A stretch of 64,000 nucleotides of DNA from the NCBI RefSeq assembly GCF_026391055.1, contig NZ_JAPLET010000009.1:248001-312000 (forward strand), given 5' to 3'. Positions 26,569-34,415 of the stretch are shown here, in pieces. The position numbers and the translations under genes are program-made. The notes below the pieces were generated by a model, which saw only the letters and a program-made list of their open reading frames with translations, was not told where the DNA came from and ran no database searches. Positions within the stretch are counted from its first letter, which is position 1. Every line of letters begins with the position of its first letter. Origin of the DNA: Spirosoma sp. GTDB lineage: Bacteria; Bacteroidota; Bacteroidia; Cytophagales; Spirosomataceae.

Positions 26569-27909
26569 ATGGCAAAAACAGGATTTCTCGACATCATAAA
26601 GAAAAAATACGGCGACGGCAATTACGACGGCGACCAGTTTGGCGGGGCCGGTGGCCACGACGGCAGCGGACCGCCCGAAGACAACCCGGCTAATTTTATG
26701 TTCGCGACGGGCATCGAATGTTCGTACCCAACTATTCAAAAGGGAAAAGTACGCCGGGATCAGTTGCGCGAGTGCGGGCACTACGACCGTTGGAAGGAAG
26801 ACCTGGGACTCGTTAAAGAACTGGGACTGAATGTACTCCGCTATGGTCTCCCCTATTACAGCATTCACCAGGCACCGGGCAAGTTCGACTGGAGCTTTGC
26901 CGATGATGTCATGCGCGAAATTAAGCGACTGAAAATTACGCCCATTCTGGACCTTATGCATTTTGGCGTCCCGGACTGGATCGAGAATTTCCAGAACCCG
27001 GAACTGCCCATTCACTTCGCCGATTATGCTGCAGCGGTGGCCGACCGCTACCCGTGGGTGCGCTTTTATACACCGGTGAATGAGATTTACGTGACCGCCC
27101 GAATCAGCGCGAAAGATGGCGTCTGGAATGAGCAGCTCAAAACGGATAAAGGGTTTGTTATGGCCCTTAAACACTGCGCTGCCGCCAGCATCATGGCCAA
27201 TCAGCAGATTGCAAAACGACGGAACGATTGCGTGATCGTGCAAAGTGAAAGTGCCGAATTTACGCACGAACTATACGCCAAGCCTTCACCTCAGGTAGCA
27301 CTGGAGAATGAGCTGCGCTTTTTGTCGCTGGATTTGCTTTATGCTAATCCCCCCTCGGCAACGGTAGGCATGTACCTGTTGGACAACGGTATGACCCGCG
27401 AAGAGTATGACTGGTTCATGGTTGGCAAGCCACCGGGCTATCAGGTGATGGGGAACGACTACTATGGCCGTAATGAACGGATTCGGTTGGCCGATGGGTC
27501 TATTCGAACCTCAATGGATGTGCTTGGCTGGTACGAGATCACCAAAGACTACTACGAGCGCTACCGCATGCCCGTGATGCATACCGAAACCAATGTATTC
27601 GAGGCTGATCAGGCACCCATCTGGCTTTATAAACAATGGGTTGGGGTGATGAAAATGCGTCGGGATGGCGTACCTGTATTGGGTTTTACCTGGTACAGCC
27701 TCATCGACCAGATCGACTGGGATTCGCAGTTGGGCGAGTTGAACAACCACGTCAACGAGTGCGGCCTGTACGACCTCGACCGAAAACCGCGCCCGGTAGC
27801 CGAGGCCTATAAGAACTTGCTTAGTGAGTTTGGGCAAATCACCGTCGTGCCCTATGGCGAGGTACTTGAATTAACCGACCGGCCTGCCCGGCTTAAAGTT
27901 CAGGTCTGA
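26569..27909 (+). CDS. Glycoside hydrolase family 1-like protein
   Basis: The 446-residue protein has the GH1 beta-glycosidase layout. It shows RYGLPYYSIHQAPGKFDW early and an acid/base region TPVNE (Glu about 172) where GH1 enzymes usually have T-x-NEP. The nucleophile region is MHTETN (Glu340) in place of the common TENG. A Gly/Asp-rich N-terminal segment of about 35 residues precedes the barrel and looks disordered. No signal peptide is visible. Both catalytic glutamates are kept but the blocks are divergent, so it may act on an unusual glycoside. It lies in the oxidoreductase run and abuts the next gene. Confidence 0.8.
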   Translation: MAKTGFLDIIKKKYGDGNYDGDQFGGAGGHDGSGPPEDNPANFMFATGIECSYPTIQKGKVRRDQLRECGHYDRWKEDLGLVKELGLNVLRYGLPYYSIHQAPGKFDWSFADDVMREIKRLKITPILDLMHFGVPDWIENFQNPELPIHFADYAAAVADRYPWVRFYTPVNEIYVTARISAKDGVWNEQLKTDKGFVMALKHCAAASIMANQQIAKRRNDCVIVQSESAEFTHELYAKPSPQVALENELRFLSLDLLYANPPSATVGMYLLDNGMTREEYDWFMVGKPPGYQVMGNDYYGRNERIRLADGSIRTSMDVLGWYEITKDYYERYRMPVMHTETNVFEADQAPIWLYKQWVGVMKMRRDGVPVLGFTWYSLIDQIDWDSQLGELNNHVNECGLYDLDRKPRPVAEAYKNLLSEFGQITVVPYGEVLELTDRPARLKVQV

Positions 27910-28676
27910 TGAAACATGCTATTAACGGCGTTCTCCTGAATGTGCTGGAGCAGGGCAGCGGCTCATTAACCTTAGTCTTTTTGCACTATTTCGGTGGTTC
28001 GGCGCTGGAATGGGAGTCGGTGATGAGCCAGCTTTCGGAGCAATACCGATGTCTGGCCGTCGACCTGCGCGGGCATGGCGACTCGGATGCTCCGGCAACG
28101 GGCTATTCGGTCGATACGATGACTGACGATATTTCGGCGTTGATCGATTCGCTTCATGTACAGGAATTTGTGCTGGTTGGGCATTCGATGAGCGGCAAGG
28201 TAGCACTGGCGTTAGCCGCCCGCCAACCCGCCGGACTTCGGTCGTTGGTGCTGGTGTCGCCCTCGCCCCCCGTACCGGAACCCATCCCCGACGATGAGCG
28301 TGAAAAGCTGCTAACAGGTCATGGAAAACGGTCATCGGCCGAAAAAACCCTCAAGAACATCACTGAAGCTCCGGTTCCAGCAGCCGTTCGGGAGCAGATC
28401 ATTGCGGATGACTTACGAACCGCCAAACCCGCCTGGGATGCGTGGTTGCTGGAAGGCAGTAAAGAAGATATTTCGGAGCGAATGTCAGCCATTGACATTC
28501 CAGTTCATATCATCGTTGGCCAAGAGGATCGGGCCTTACCACCTGATGTGCAGGATAAAATGGTTTTGCCTTATCTGAAAAATGCCTCATTCAATACGAT
28601 AGAACACGCCGGGCACCTGCTCCCGTGGGAGGTACCGGATAAGCTGGCAACTTTTATTCAGAAAAAAATAGGCTAG
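27909..28676 (+). CDS. Alpha/beta hydrolase
   Basis: The 255-residue enzyme has the alpha/beta hydrolase fold. It shows an oxyanion segment FLHYFGG, the nucleophile elbow GHSMSG (Ser93), and a late catalytic His in EHAGHLLPWE. The start codon shares one base with the stop of the GH1-like gene (TGATG), so translation is probably coupled. There is no export signal. The family covers esterases, lactonases and others; given the sugar-oxidising neighbours, a lactonase-like role is possible but not shown. Confidence 0.85.
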   Translation: MKHAINGVLLNVLEQGSGSLTLVFLHYFGGSALEWESVMSQLSEQYRCLAVDLRGHGDSDAPATGYSVDTMTDDISALIDSLHVQEFVLVGHSMSGKVALALAARQPAGLRSLVLVSPSPPVPEPIPDDEREKLLTGHGKRSSAEKTLKNITEAPVPAAVREQIIADDLRTAKPAWDAWLLEGSKEDISERMSAIDIPVHIIVGQEDRALPPDVQDKMVLPYLKNASFNTIEHAGHLLPWEVPDKLATFIQKKIG

Positions 28677-28678
28677 TC

Positions 28679-28710
28679 TTGTTCGGGACAAAACAAAGGT
28701 TTTATATTTG
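28679..28710 (+). promoter_or_regulatory. Bacteroidota-type promoter of tRNA-Pro
   Basis: TTG at 28679-28681 and TATATTTG at 28703-28710 are separated by 21 bases, fitting the TTTG / TANNTTTG pair. The -7 box ends 11 bases before the tRNA. Confidence 0.6.
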
Positions 28711-28721
28711 TGGCCGCAAGG

Positions 28722-28795
28722 CGGGGTGTAGCGCAGCCTGGTAGCGCGCTACGTTCGGGACGTAGAGGTCGTGGGTTCGAATCCCGCCACCCCGA
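28722..28795 (+). tRNA. tRNA-Pro (anticodon CGG)
   Basis: The cloverleaf is complete. The acceptor stem CGGGGTG pairs with CACCCCG, the D arm is GCGC...GCGC, and the anticodon stem CTACG/CGTAG surrounds the loop TTCGGGA with anticodon CGG. The T arm is GTGGG/CCCGC around TTCGAAT. The discriminator base is A at 28795 and CCA is not encoded directly after it. Confidence 0.95.
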
Positions 28796-28810
28796 CACCA
28801 AAACAAAGAA

Positions 28811-28884
28811 GGTAGTGCGCTGGGATAGGGAAGTAGAGATCGTGGCCGGGTCGCCGGTTCGATTCGAATCCCGCGGGGCCGCCA
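28811..28884 (+). pseudogene. Degenerate tRNA-Pro-like remnant
   Basis: This stretch aligns to the second half of the adjacent tRNA-Pro: GGTAGTGCGCT matches GGTAGCGCGCT, AAGTAGAGATCGTGG matches the anticodon 3' arm and variable loop, and GATTCGAATCCCGC matches the T arm. About 10 extra bases interrupt the T arm and the acceptor stem cannot pair, so it is not a functional tRNA. Confidence 0.55.
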
Positions 28885-28955
28885 AGGCCACCTCGACACA
28901 AGTTTCAACTACCAGTTTACAGTCGAACGCTTAGGCAGACTATTTTACAAAAGAC

Positions 28956-29012
28956 ATGAATACTTCGGTTAACAACATGATTTGGTGGTGGCACTCTTCT
29001 CAACAGGGATGA
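28956..29012 (+). CDS. trpL: trp operon leader peptide
   Basis: An 18-codon frame encodes MNTSVNNMIWWWHSSQQG, with three consecutive Trp codons at codons 10-12. It ends 92 bases before the trpE ATG and about 35 bases before a rho-independent terminator. This is the arrangement of a transcription attenuator in which ribosomes stall at Trp codons when charged tRNA-Trp is scarce. The first ATG is used; a second ATG sits two codons before the Trp run. Three adjacent codons for the rarest amino acid, upstream of trpE, are very unlikely by chance. Confidence 0.85.
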   Translation: MNTSVNNMIWWWHSSQQG

Positions 29013-29084
29013 GGTTGCCACTATTGTTGTTTACCAACACATATACAAAGGCTCACCGTCATCCCGGTGAGCCTTATTTTTTTG
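28983..29084 (+). promoter_or_regulatory. trp attenuator: alternative RNA structures
   Basis: The Trp codon segment TGGTGGCA (28986-28993) can pair with TGCCACTA further down (starting near 29017), with one G-U pair. If a ribosome stalls on the Trp codons, that downstream strand is freed. Its GGTTGCC then can pair, with a small internal loop, with the 5' arm of the terminator (GGCTCACC), preventing termination. The pairing scheme is my own hand fold; the leader peptide and terminator are seen directly. Confidence 0.65.
29048..29084 (+). terminator. Attenuator terminator before trpE
   Basis: AAGGCTCACCG and CGGTGAGCCTT form an 11-bp stem with a 6-base loop, followed by ATTTTTTT. It lies 20 bases upstream of the trpE start and after the Trp-rich leader peptide. 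Confidence 0.9.
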
Positions 29085-29104
29085 CCTATAACCACAGAAA
29101 GCCA

Positions 29105-30541
29105 ATGCCAACCCTCACAGCCCCAACCACCTACCGCGTTGTCAGCCGCCACAAACGGATGCTGGCCGACATCATCACACCGGTAAGCATTTATTTGCGC
29201 ATCCGCGACCGGTTCCTGAACAGCATTCTGCTCGAAAGCTCGGATTACCACGGTAACGACAATAGCTTTTCGTACATCGCTTTCGACCCTGTTTCCAGCT
29301 TCTCGTATGACCTGGGCCAGTTGACGGTCCGGATGCCGGGCGAGGAGGAGCAGACGAGTTCGGTGGCCGTCCACGATGTGCTCGACGCGCTTCAGCAATT
29401 CAAAGACAGCTTCCAGCACGAAAAAGCGCCCTTTCCGTTCATCACCAATGGCCTGTTCGGCTACTTCGGTTACCCGGCGGTGCAGAGTTTTGAAGACATT
29501 TCCCTGCATGCGCCCGTTCCGACGGAGAACCAGATTCCGGCCGCCGTTTTCACGGTATACCGGTACGTATTGGCGATAAACCACTTCAAAGATGAGCTGT
29601 TTTTGTTTGAGCACAGCTACTTGCGCGAAGGCGAAACCGAAGCCGACAGCACGCTGGATTACATCAGCGACCTGATCACCGGCCGCAACTACCCAACTTA
29701 CTCATTTAACTCATCCGGGGCAGAAGAATCGAATTTTACGGACGATGAGTTCCGGGCGGTTATCCAGAAAGGGAAAGACCACTGCCAGCGGGGCGATGTG
29801 TTCCAGATCGTGTTGTCCCGCCGGTTCTCCACCCCGTTCCTCGGCGACGAGTTCAACGTATACCGAGCCCTCCGCTCGCTGAACCCCTCCCCTTATTTGT
29901 TTTATTTCGATTACGGCAACTACAAACTATTCGGCTCCTCGCCCGAATCGCAGATTGTCGTTAAAGACCGGAAAGCGACCATCTACCCCATTGCTGGAAC
30001 GTTCCGGCGCACCGGCGACGATATTCACGATGCCGAGTTAGCTCAGAAACTCTACGACGACCCGAAAGAATCGGCCGAGCACGTGATGCTGGTCGACCTG
30101 GCTCGCAACGACCTGAGTCGTAACTGCGATGTGGTGAAAGTCGAGACCTTCAAGGAAGTGCAGTATTATTCGCACGTCATTCACCTTGTTTCGAAAGTCG
30201 TTGGCGACCTGACCGAAACCGCCGACCCGCTCCAGATCGTGGCCGAAACCTTCCCGGCCGGAACGCTCTCGGGTGCCCCCAAGCACAACGCCATGCAGTT
30301 GATCGACCGATACGAGAACATCAGCCGTAGCTTCTACGCAGGCAGCATCGGCTACATGGGTTTCGATGGTGAGTTTAATCACTGCATCATGATCCGGACG
30401 TTTATGAGTAAAGACAATACGCTTTATTACCAGGCCGGTGCCGGTGTGGTCGCCAAGTCGGTGGTCGAAAGCGAACTACAGGAAGTACACAACAAACTGG
30501 CCGCCTTACGGACAGCCATTGAGCAAGCGAAACTGATATAG
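29105..30541 (+). CDS. trpE: Anthranilate synthase component I
   Basis: TrpE makes anthranilate from chorismate using ammonia supplied by TrpG, the first committed step to tryptophan. The chosen ATG gives a 478-residue protein of normal length; the longer frame from 28982 runs through the leader and terminator and is not real. Visible motifs are LLES near residue 42 (part of the tryptophan feedback site), PIAGTFRRTGDD, the VDLARNDL block and the GTLSGAPK active-site block. It is first in a trpE-G-D-C-F-B-A operon controlled by the upstream attenuator. Confidence 0.97.
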   Translation: MPTLTAPTTYRVVSRHKRMLADIITPVSIYLRIRDRFLNSILLESSDYHGNDNSFSYIAFDPVSSFSYDLGQLTVRMPGEEEQTSSVAVHDVLDALQQFKDSFQHEKAPFPFITNGLFGYFGYPAVQSFEDISLHAPVPTENQIPAAVFTVYRYVLAINHFKDELFLFEHSYLREGETEADSTLDYISDLITGRNYPTYSFNSSGAEESNFTDDEFRAVIQKGKDHCQRGDVFQIVLSRRFSTPFLGDEFNVYRALRSLNPSPYLFYFDYGNYKLFGSSPESQIVVKDRKATIYPIAGTFRRTGDDIHDAELAQKLYDDPKESAEHVMLVDLARNDLSRNCDVVKVETFKEVQYYSHVIHLVSKVVGDLTETADPLQIVAETFPAGTLSGAPKHNAMQLIDRYENISRSFYAGSIGYMGFDGEFNHCIMIRTFMSKDNTLYYQAGAGVVAKSVVESELQEVHNKLAALRTAIEQAKLI

Positions 30542-30550
30542 TATCAGGAG

Positions 30551-30628
30551 TAAGATTGTACCTACGGACTTCAGTCCGTAAATCATGCAACTGCCATGTA
30601 CGGACTGAAGTCCGTAGGTACAATCTTA
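30551..30628. repeat. REP/BIME-like palindrome, 30-bp stem (family B)
   Basis: Positions 30551-30580 are the reverse complement of 30599-30628, with an 18-base loop that can add a CATG/CATG pairing. Each arm contains ACGGACTTCAGTCCGT, which differs from the unit at 24206-24274 by a G-C to A-T pair exchange, and both are preceded by GTACC. It lies between trpE and trpG. Confidence 0.9.
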
Positions 30629-30648
30629 ACTCCCAACTCCTTAAAAAA

Positions 30649-31215
30649 ATGAAACTCCTGGTATTAGATAACTACGATTCATTCACCTACAACCTCGTGT
30701 ATATTCTGCGGGAGTTGGGGCATCGGCCCGATGTGATCCGGAATGATAAAATTGCCCTCGACGCGGTGGGGCAGTACGACAAAATCATGCTGTCGCCGGG
30801 GCCGGGTATCCCGTCCGAAGCGGGTATTATGCAGGACTTGGTAGCCGAATACGGCCCGACGAAAAGCATTCTGGGTATTTGCCTCGGGCATCAGGGGATC
30901 GGCGAAGTGTATGGCGCGTCGCTGGAAAATCTGGGCGATGTGCTGCATGGCGTCGGCCACAAAGCGACCGTTACGGACCGCTCGGAACGGCTCTTCGCGG
31001 GCATCCCTGAGGAGCTGACCGTGGGCCGGTATCACTCCTGGACCGTTGTTCCAGACTCGATGCCCGCCGATCTCCGCACCACCGCCGTCGACGAGCAAGG
31101 CCGGGTAATGGGTTTATCGCATGTACGTTTCGACGTCAAAGGCCTGCAATTCCACCCCGAATCGGTATTGACCGAGAATGGCGTGAAGATGCTGGAGAAC
31201 TGGTTAGCCATTTGA
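30649..31215 (+). CDS. trpG: Anthranilate synthase component II (glutamine amidotransferase)
   Basis: TrpG releases ammonia from glutamine for TrpE. The ATG at 30649 gives a 188-residue protein starting MKLLVLDNYDSFTYN, the conserved N-terminus; the longer upstream frame is made of palindrome sequence. The oxyanion segment SPGPGIP, the nucleophile in GICLGHQ (Cys78) and the catalytic His-Glu in FHPES are all present. No fused PabA or TrpD domain is seen. It sits between two palindromic repeats within the operon. Confidence 0.96.
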   Translation: MKLLVLDNYDSFTYNLVYILRELGHRPDVIRNDKIALDAVGQYDKIMLSPGPGIPSEAGIMQDLVAEYGPTKSILGICLGHQGIGEVYGASLENLGDVLHGVGHKATVTDRSERLFAGIPEELTVGRYHSWTVVPDSMPADLRTTAVDEQGRVMGLSHVRFDVKGLQFHPESVLTENGVKMLENWLAI

Positions 31216-31216
31216 T

Positions 31217-31288
31217 GTCTGGGCCAAGCTCCAGCTTGGCCTGTGTAAAATTTCCCATTCAGTGGCCAAGCTGGAGCTTGGCCCAGAC
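31217..31288. repeat. Perfect 25-bp inverted repeat between trpG and trpD
   Basis: Positions 31217-31241 are the exact reverse complement of 31264-31288, with a 22-base loop. Each arm holds the near-palindrome GGCCAAGCTCCAGCTTGGCC, with an asymmetric CC/GG centre, so it has the same two-unit design as the family B elements but a different sequence. Confidence 0.9.
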
Positions 31289-31296
31289 GGAATCTT

Positions 31297-32283
31297 ATGA
31301 AAGCCATTCTAAACCACTTATTTGAATACAAACACCTCGCCAAGGACCAGGCGCGGGAGGTGTTGCTGGGCATTGGCCGGGGCGAGTACAACCCCGCACA
31401 GATTGCCTCGTTCCTGACCGTGTACATGATGCGGAGTTTGCGGCTAGAGGAGCTGGAAGGGTTCCGCGATGCCATGCTGGAACTCTGCCTGCCGGTCGAC
31501 CTCGACGCCTACGACCCCATGGACCTGTGCGGCACCGGGGGCGACGGCAAAGACACGTTCAACATCTCAACCCTGTCGTCGTTTGTAGTGGCTGGGGCGG
31601 GCCAGTGTGTAGCCAAGCACGGGAACCACGGCGTGTCGTCGCTGGTGGGTTCGTCGACGGTGATGGAGAAACTTGGGTATCAGTTTACCAACGATGCGGG
31701 CGAGTTACAGCGCAAAATGGAAACGGCGGGAATTTGCTTTTTGCACGCTCCATTGTTTCACCCGGCTATGAAGAATGTAGCGCCCATCCGTCGGGATCTG
31801 GGCGTCAAAACATTCTTCAACGTGCTGGGGCCGATGATCAACCCGGCAAAGCCTGCAAAACAGCTCGTTGGCGTGTTTAATCTTGAATTGGCGCGATTAT
31901 ATGCGTACCTTTATCAACAAACTGATAAGCAGTTTATGATTCTGCACGCCCTCGACGGGTACGATGAAATTTCGCTGACGGGTTCTTTCAAGGTCATCAG
32001 CAACAAGACCGAGCAAGTGCTTGAGCCAGAGGACCTAGGACTGGACAGACAAACCTCCGAATCGCTGGCTGGCGGGCATACATTGGACGAGTCGGCGCAG
32101 ATATTTTTGAACGTACTGAACAACGAATCCACGTCGGCCCAAAAGCAGGCCGTGTTAGCCAACTCCGCGATGGCGTTACTGGCTGCCGGTAAGGCCGACA
32201 CCCGCGAAGACGCCGTTGCCATGGCCCGCGAGTCGCTGGAAAGTAAACGGGCGTTGGCGTGTTTTAAGAAGTTAATAGCATGA
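31297..32283 (+). CDS. trpD: Anthranilate phosphoribosyltransferase
   Basis: TrpD joins anthranilate to PRPP. The 328-residue protein has the glycine-rich PRPP-binding block CGTGGDGKDTFNIST near residue 74, the KHGNHGVSS block near 107 and the DxxTG-like GYDEISLTG segment. Its length is normal for the stand-alone enzyme. Its last bases overlap trpC by 4, so translation of the two is probably coupled. Confidence 0.97.
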   Translation: MKAILNHLFEYKHLAKDQAREVLLGIGRGEYNPAQIASFLTVYMMRSLRLEELEGFRDAMLELCLPVDLDAYDPMDLCGTGGDGKDTFNISTLSSFVVAGAGQCVAKHGNHGVSSLVGSSTVMEKLGYQFTNDAGELQRKMETAGICFLHAPLFHPAMKNVAPIRRDLGVKTFFNVLGPMINPAKPAKQLVGVFNLELARLYAYLYQQTDKQFMILHALDGYDEISLTGSFKVISNKTEQVLEPEDLGLDRQTSESLAGGHTLDESAQIFLNVLNNESTSAQKQAVLANSAMALLAAGKADTREDAVAMARESLESKRALACFKKLIA

Positions 32284-33089
32284 CCATTCTTGACCAGATA
32301 ATTGCCCAGAAGCGCATCGAAGTAGCCGAGCGCAAAGCCGCCACCACCATTCAGGCGCTGGAACTAATGCCCGACTTCCGACGGGAAACCCTGTCGGCAC
32401 GGGATGCCATTCAGGATTTACACTCGACGGGCATCATTGCTGAGTTCAAACGGAAGTCGCCCTCCAAAGGAATCATCAACGACCGGGCCGACGTAGCTAC
32501 TACCACACAGGGCTACGTAACATCAGGAGCCGCCGTGCTGTCTGTTCTAACCGACGAGCCGTTTTTTGGCGGTACTCTCGCCGATTTACAGGCCGCCCGA
32601 TTGGCCAATCCCGGAACGCCGATTCTTCGGAAAGACTTTATCGTTGACCGATACCAATTGATCGAAGCCAAAGCCTGGGGAGCCGATGTGGTATTGCTCA
32701 TTGCTGCCTGCCTGACACCCGAAGAAGTCACTGAACTCAGCATGCAGGCCCACGACCTGAGCCTGCAGGTGCTACTCGAAGTACACGACGAGGAAGAACT
32801 CGACCGCTCGCTGAACTACAACATTGACTTAGTGGGCGTTAACAACCGCGACCTCAAAACGTTTACAACCTCCATCGAAACCTCGCTGCGATTGATTGAT
32901 AAGATTCCGGACACCTTCGCTAAGATCACCGAAAGCGGGCTGCACGATGCGGATACCATGCTGACGCTGTTCCGGGCGGGCTTCGACGGATTTCTGATCG
33001 GTGAAGCATTCATGAAAACGGACGATCCGGCCAAAGCCCTCGCTGATTTAGTTACGCAATACTCCATCAATAATACGCTATCAATTTAA
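32280..33089 (+). CDS. trpC: Indole-3-glycerol phosphate synthase
   Basis: TrpC closes the indole ring to give indole-3-glycerol phosphate. The 269-residue (beta/alpha)8 barrel shows the signature AEFKRKSPSKG near residue 55, with the catalytic lysines and glutamate. LRKDFIVDRYQ, LLEVHDEEEL, GVNNRDLKTF and SGLHDADT are the later phosphate and active-site strands. It is not fused to TrpF, which is encoded next. Confidence 0.97.
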   Translation: MTILDQIIAQKRIEVAERKAATTIQALELMPDFRRETLSARDAIQDLHSTGIIAEFKRKSPSKGIINDRADVATTTQGYVTSGAAVLSVLTDEPFFGGTLADLQAARLANPGTPILRKDFIVDRYQLIEAKAWGADVVLLIAACLTPEEVTELSMQAHDLSLQVLLEVHDEEELDRSLNYNIDLVGVNNRDLKTFTTSIETSLRLIDKIPDTFAKITESGLHDADTMLTLFRAGFDGFLIGEAFMKTDDPAKALADLVTQYSINNTLSI

Positions 33090-33100
33090 CTTGTACAGCC

Positions 33101-33742
33101 ATGAAAATCAAAGTGTGCGGTCTGCGCGATGCCGACAACCTGAAAGAGATTGCCGCCCTTGGCCCTGACTTTGTAGGATTCATCTTCTACGACCAGTCCC
33201 CACGCTTTGTTGGCGAAGAGTTAGATGCTGAACTAGTTAAGTCGCTGCCCCGCTCGATTCGAAAGGTGGGCGTGTTCGTGAATGCCAGCCCGGATTTGAT
33301 TCTGCGATCGGTAAAGAAATACGACTTTCAGTATGTACAATTACACGGCAACGAAACGCCTGACTATTGTCGGAGCCTTCGCAACCGGGGCATCAACATC
33401 ATCAAAGCGTTCCGGGTCGATGAGTCGTTCAACTTCTCCATGCTGAACAACTACAAAGCTCAGTGCGACTTTTTCCTGTTCGACGCCAAAGGCGATCAAC
33501 CCGGCGGCAACGGACACACCTTCGACTGGGGCATTTTAAGCCGTTACGACAACGAGAAGCCGTTTTTCATCAGTGGCGGCATCGGCCTTGACAACCTCGA
33601 CCAGCTGGCCGCGCTGAAAGGCATGAAGCTCTACGGCGTCGACGTAAACAGCCAGGTCGAAACATCGCCGGGGGTGAAGGACGTAGAGAAAGTAAAGGAA
33701 CTCATCAACCGGCTGCGGCCTATTGAGGAAGAGGTGGAGTAA
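33101..33742 (+). CDS. trpF: Phosphoribosylanthranilate isomerase
   Basis: TrpF converts phosphoribosylanthranilate to its ribulose form. The 213-residue barrel opens with KVCGLRDADNL containing the catalytic Cys. It has LHGNETP near residue 84, the catalytic Asp in FFLFDAKGDQPGGNG, and the phosphate loop ISGGIGLDN. In the pathway it acts before TrpC although its gene lies after. An A+T-rich pair of genes follows and separates it from trpB. Confidence 0.96.
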   Translation: MKIKVCGLRDADNLKEIAALGPDFVGFIFYDQSPRFVGEELDAELVKSLPRSIRKVGVFVNASPDLILRSVKKYDFQYVQLHGNETPDYCRSLRNRGINIIKAFRVDESFNFSMLNNYKAQCDFFLFDAKGDQPGGNGHTFDWGILSRYDNEKPFFISGGIGLDNLDQLAALKGMKLYGVDVNSQVETSPGVKDVEKVKELINRLRPIEEEVE

Positions 33743-33764
33743 ATAAACCTATTTTATTCATAAG

Positions 33765-33772
33765 TATATTTG
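33765..33772 (+). promoter_or_regulatory. Possible -7 promoter box before the inserted cassette
   Basis: TATATTTG matches the Bacteroidota -7 consensus exactly and lies 5 bases before the ATG of the next gene. No TTG is seen at the expected upstream distance, so this is a weak call. Confidence 0.25.
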
Positions 33773-33777
33773 AGCTT

Positions 33778-34236
33778 ATGAATGAGCCCGCCTATACATT
33801 ACAGATAAGTAGTGATGTTTTATCTTTTACATTCGACAGTGTTAGTTCTCAGAACGTAATTCATAAAGCTATTGAGTTTAGTCCTTTTCCAGCAAATGCT
33901 ATCTTTTATAATCTAGCCTTGCTTGATGTTGATGAAGATGGTACAACCAATGACTTAGCTATCAGCAATAATCAGGATATGAACCGAGTTATTGCTACTG
34001 TTTTTAAGGCTATGCGGGCATTTTTCGAGAAACACCCAAACAAGCTGGTTTACTTTAAAGGCAGTGACGAAACAGGCATACGTACCCGGTTATACAGAGC
34101 ACTTATTTCAAGAGAACTGGAACAGGCTAGCGAAATGTTTGCCATTTACGGCCAACTTACCGAAGATACGTACGAGGAATTTGCGCCTAACAGACCTTAT
34201 ATAGCCTTCATATTTCAACTAAAGCATTCACGATGA
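33778..34236 (+). CDS. Uncharacterised 152-residue protein inserted in the trp operon (possibly DUF6934 family)
   Basis: I do not recognise a function. The sequence is soluble and has no signal peptide or membrane segment. The middle contains FYNLALLDVDEDGTTNDLAISNNQDMNRVIATV, then KLVYFKGSD and a helix TRLYRALISRELEQASEMFAIYG. The general pattern recalls the roughly 150-residue DUF6934 proteins of Bacteroidota, but I cannot verify that. The DNA is visibly richer in A+T than the trp genes around it and codon use differs. The stop overlaps the start of a small gene by 4 bases. It is unrelated to tryptophan synthesis and probably arrived as a cassette. Confidence 0.7.
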   Translation: MNEPAYTLQISSDVLSFTFDSVSSQNVIHKAIEFSPFPANAIFYNLALLDVDEDGTTNDLAISNNQDMNRVIATVFKAMRAFFEKHPNKLVYFKGSDETGIRTRLYRALISRELEQASEMFAIYGQLTEDTYEEFAPNRPYIAFIFQLKHSR

Positions 34237-34415
34237 GCACGACTGAACGCAAAAAGCCAGTAGTCCGGTTTAAAACGAAAGATACGCCGGAAATGACTAA
34301 AAAGGGTAAATATGAATCTGTTGAAGCTGCTTCCCGAGCCAAAATGGAGTCGGCTAAAGAGTTCGTTGCTAACCTCGATATGACGCTTTTCAGGAAAAAC
34401 GGGCATGTTGAATAA
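34233..34415 (+). CDS. Small basic 60-residue protein, partner of the preceding gene
   Basis: The frame starts inside the stop of the preceding gene (ATGA overlap), which supports translation as a pair. The protein is highly charged and Lys-rich at its N-terminus (ERKKPVVRFKTKDTPEMTKKGK), with a predicted helix in EAASRAKMESAKEFVANLD and no signal or membrane segment. No family is recognised. A two-gene, overlapping, A+T-rich unit of one mid-size and one small charged protein is reminiscent of toxin-antitoxin modules, but nothing in either sequence proves that. Confidence 0.65.
   Translation: MSTTERKKPVVRFKTKDTPEMTKKGKYESVEAASRAKMESAKEFVANLDMTLFRKNGHVE

Noticed and set aside
28710-28934. Open frames on both strands over the tRNA
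   Set aside because: They translate tRNA-Pro and its remnant, not protein.
28982-29104. Extended N-terminus of trpE
   Set aside because: The extension runs through the leader peptide end and the attenuator terminator; TrpE homology begins after the ATG at 29105.
30556-30648. Extended N-terminus of trpG
   Set aside because: The extension translates one arm of the palindrome; the conserved start MKLLVLDNYDSF is at 30649.
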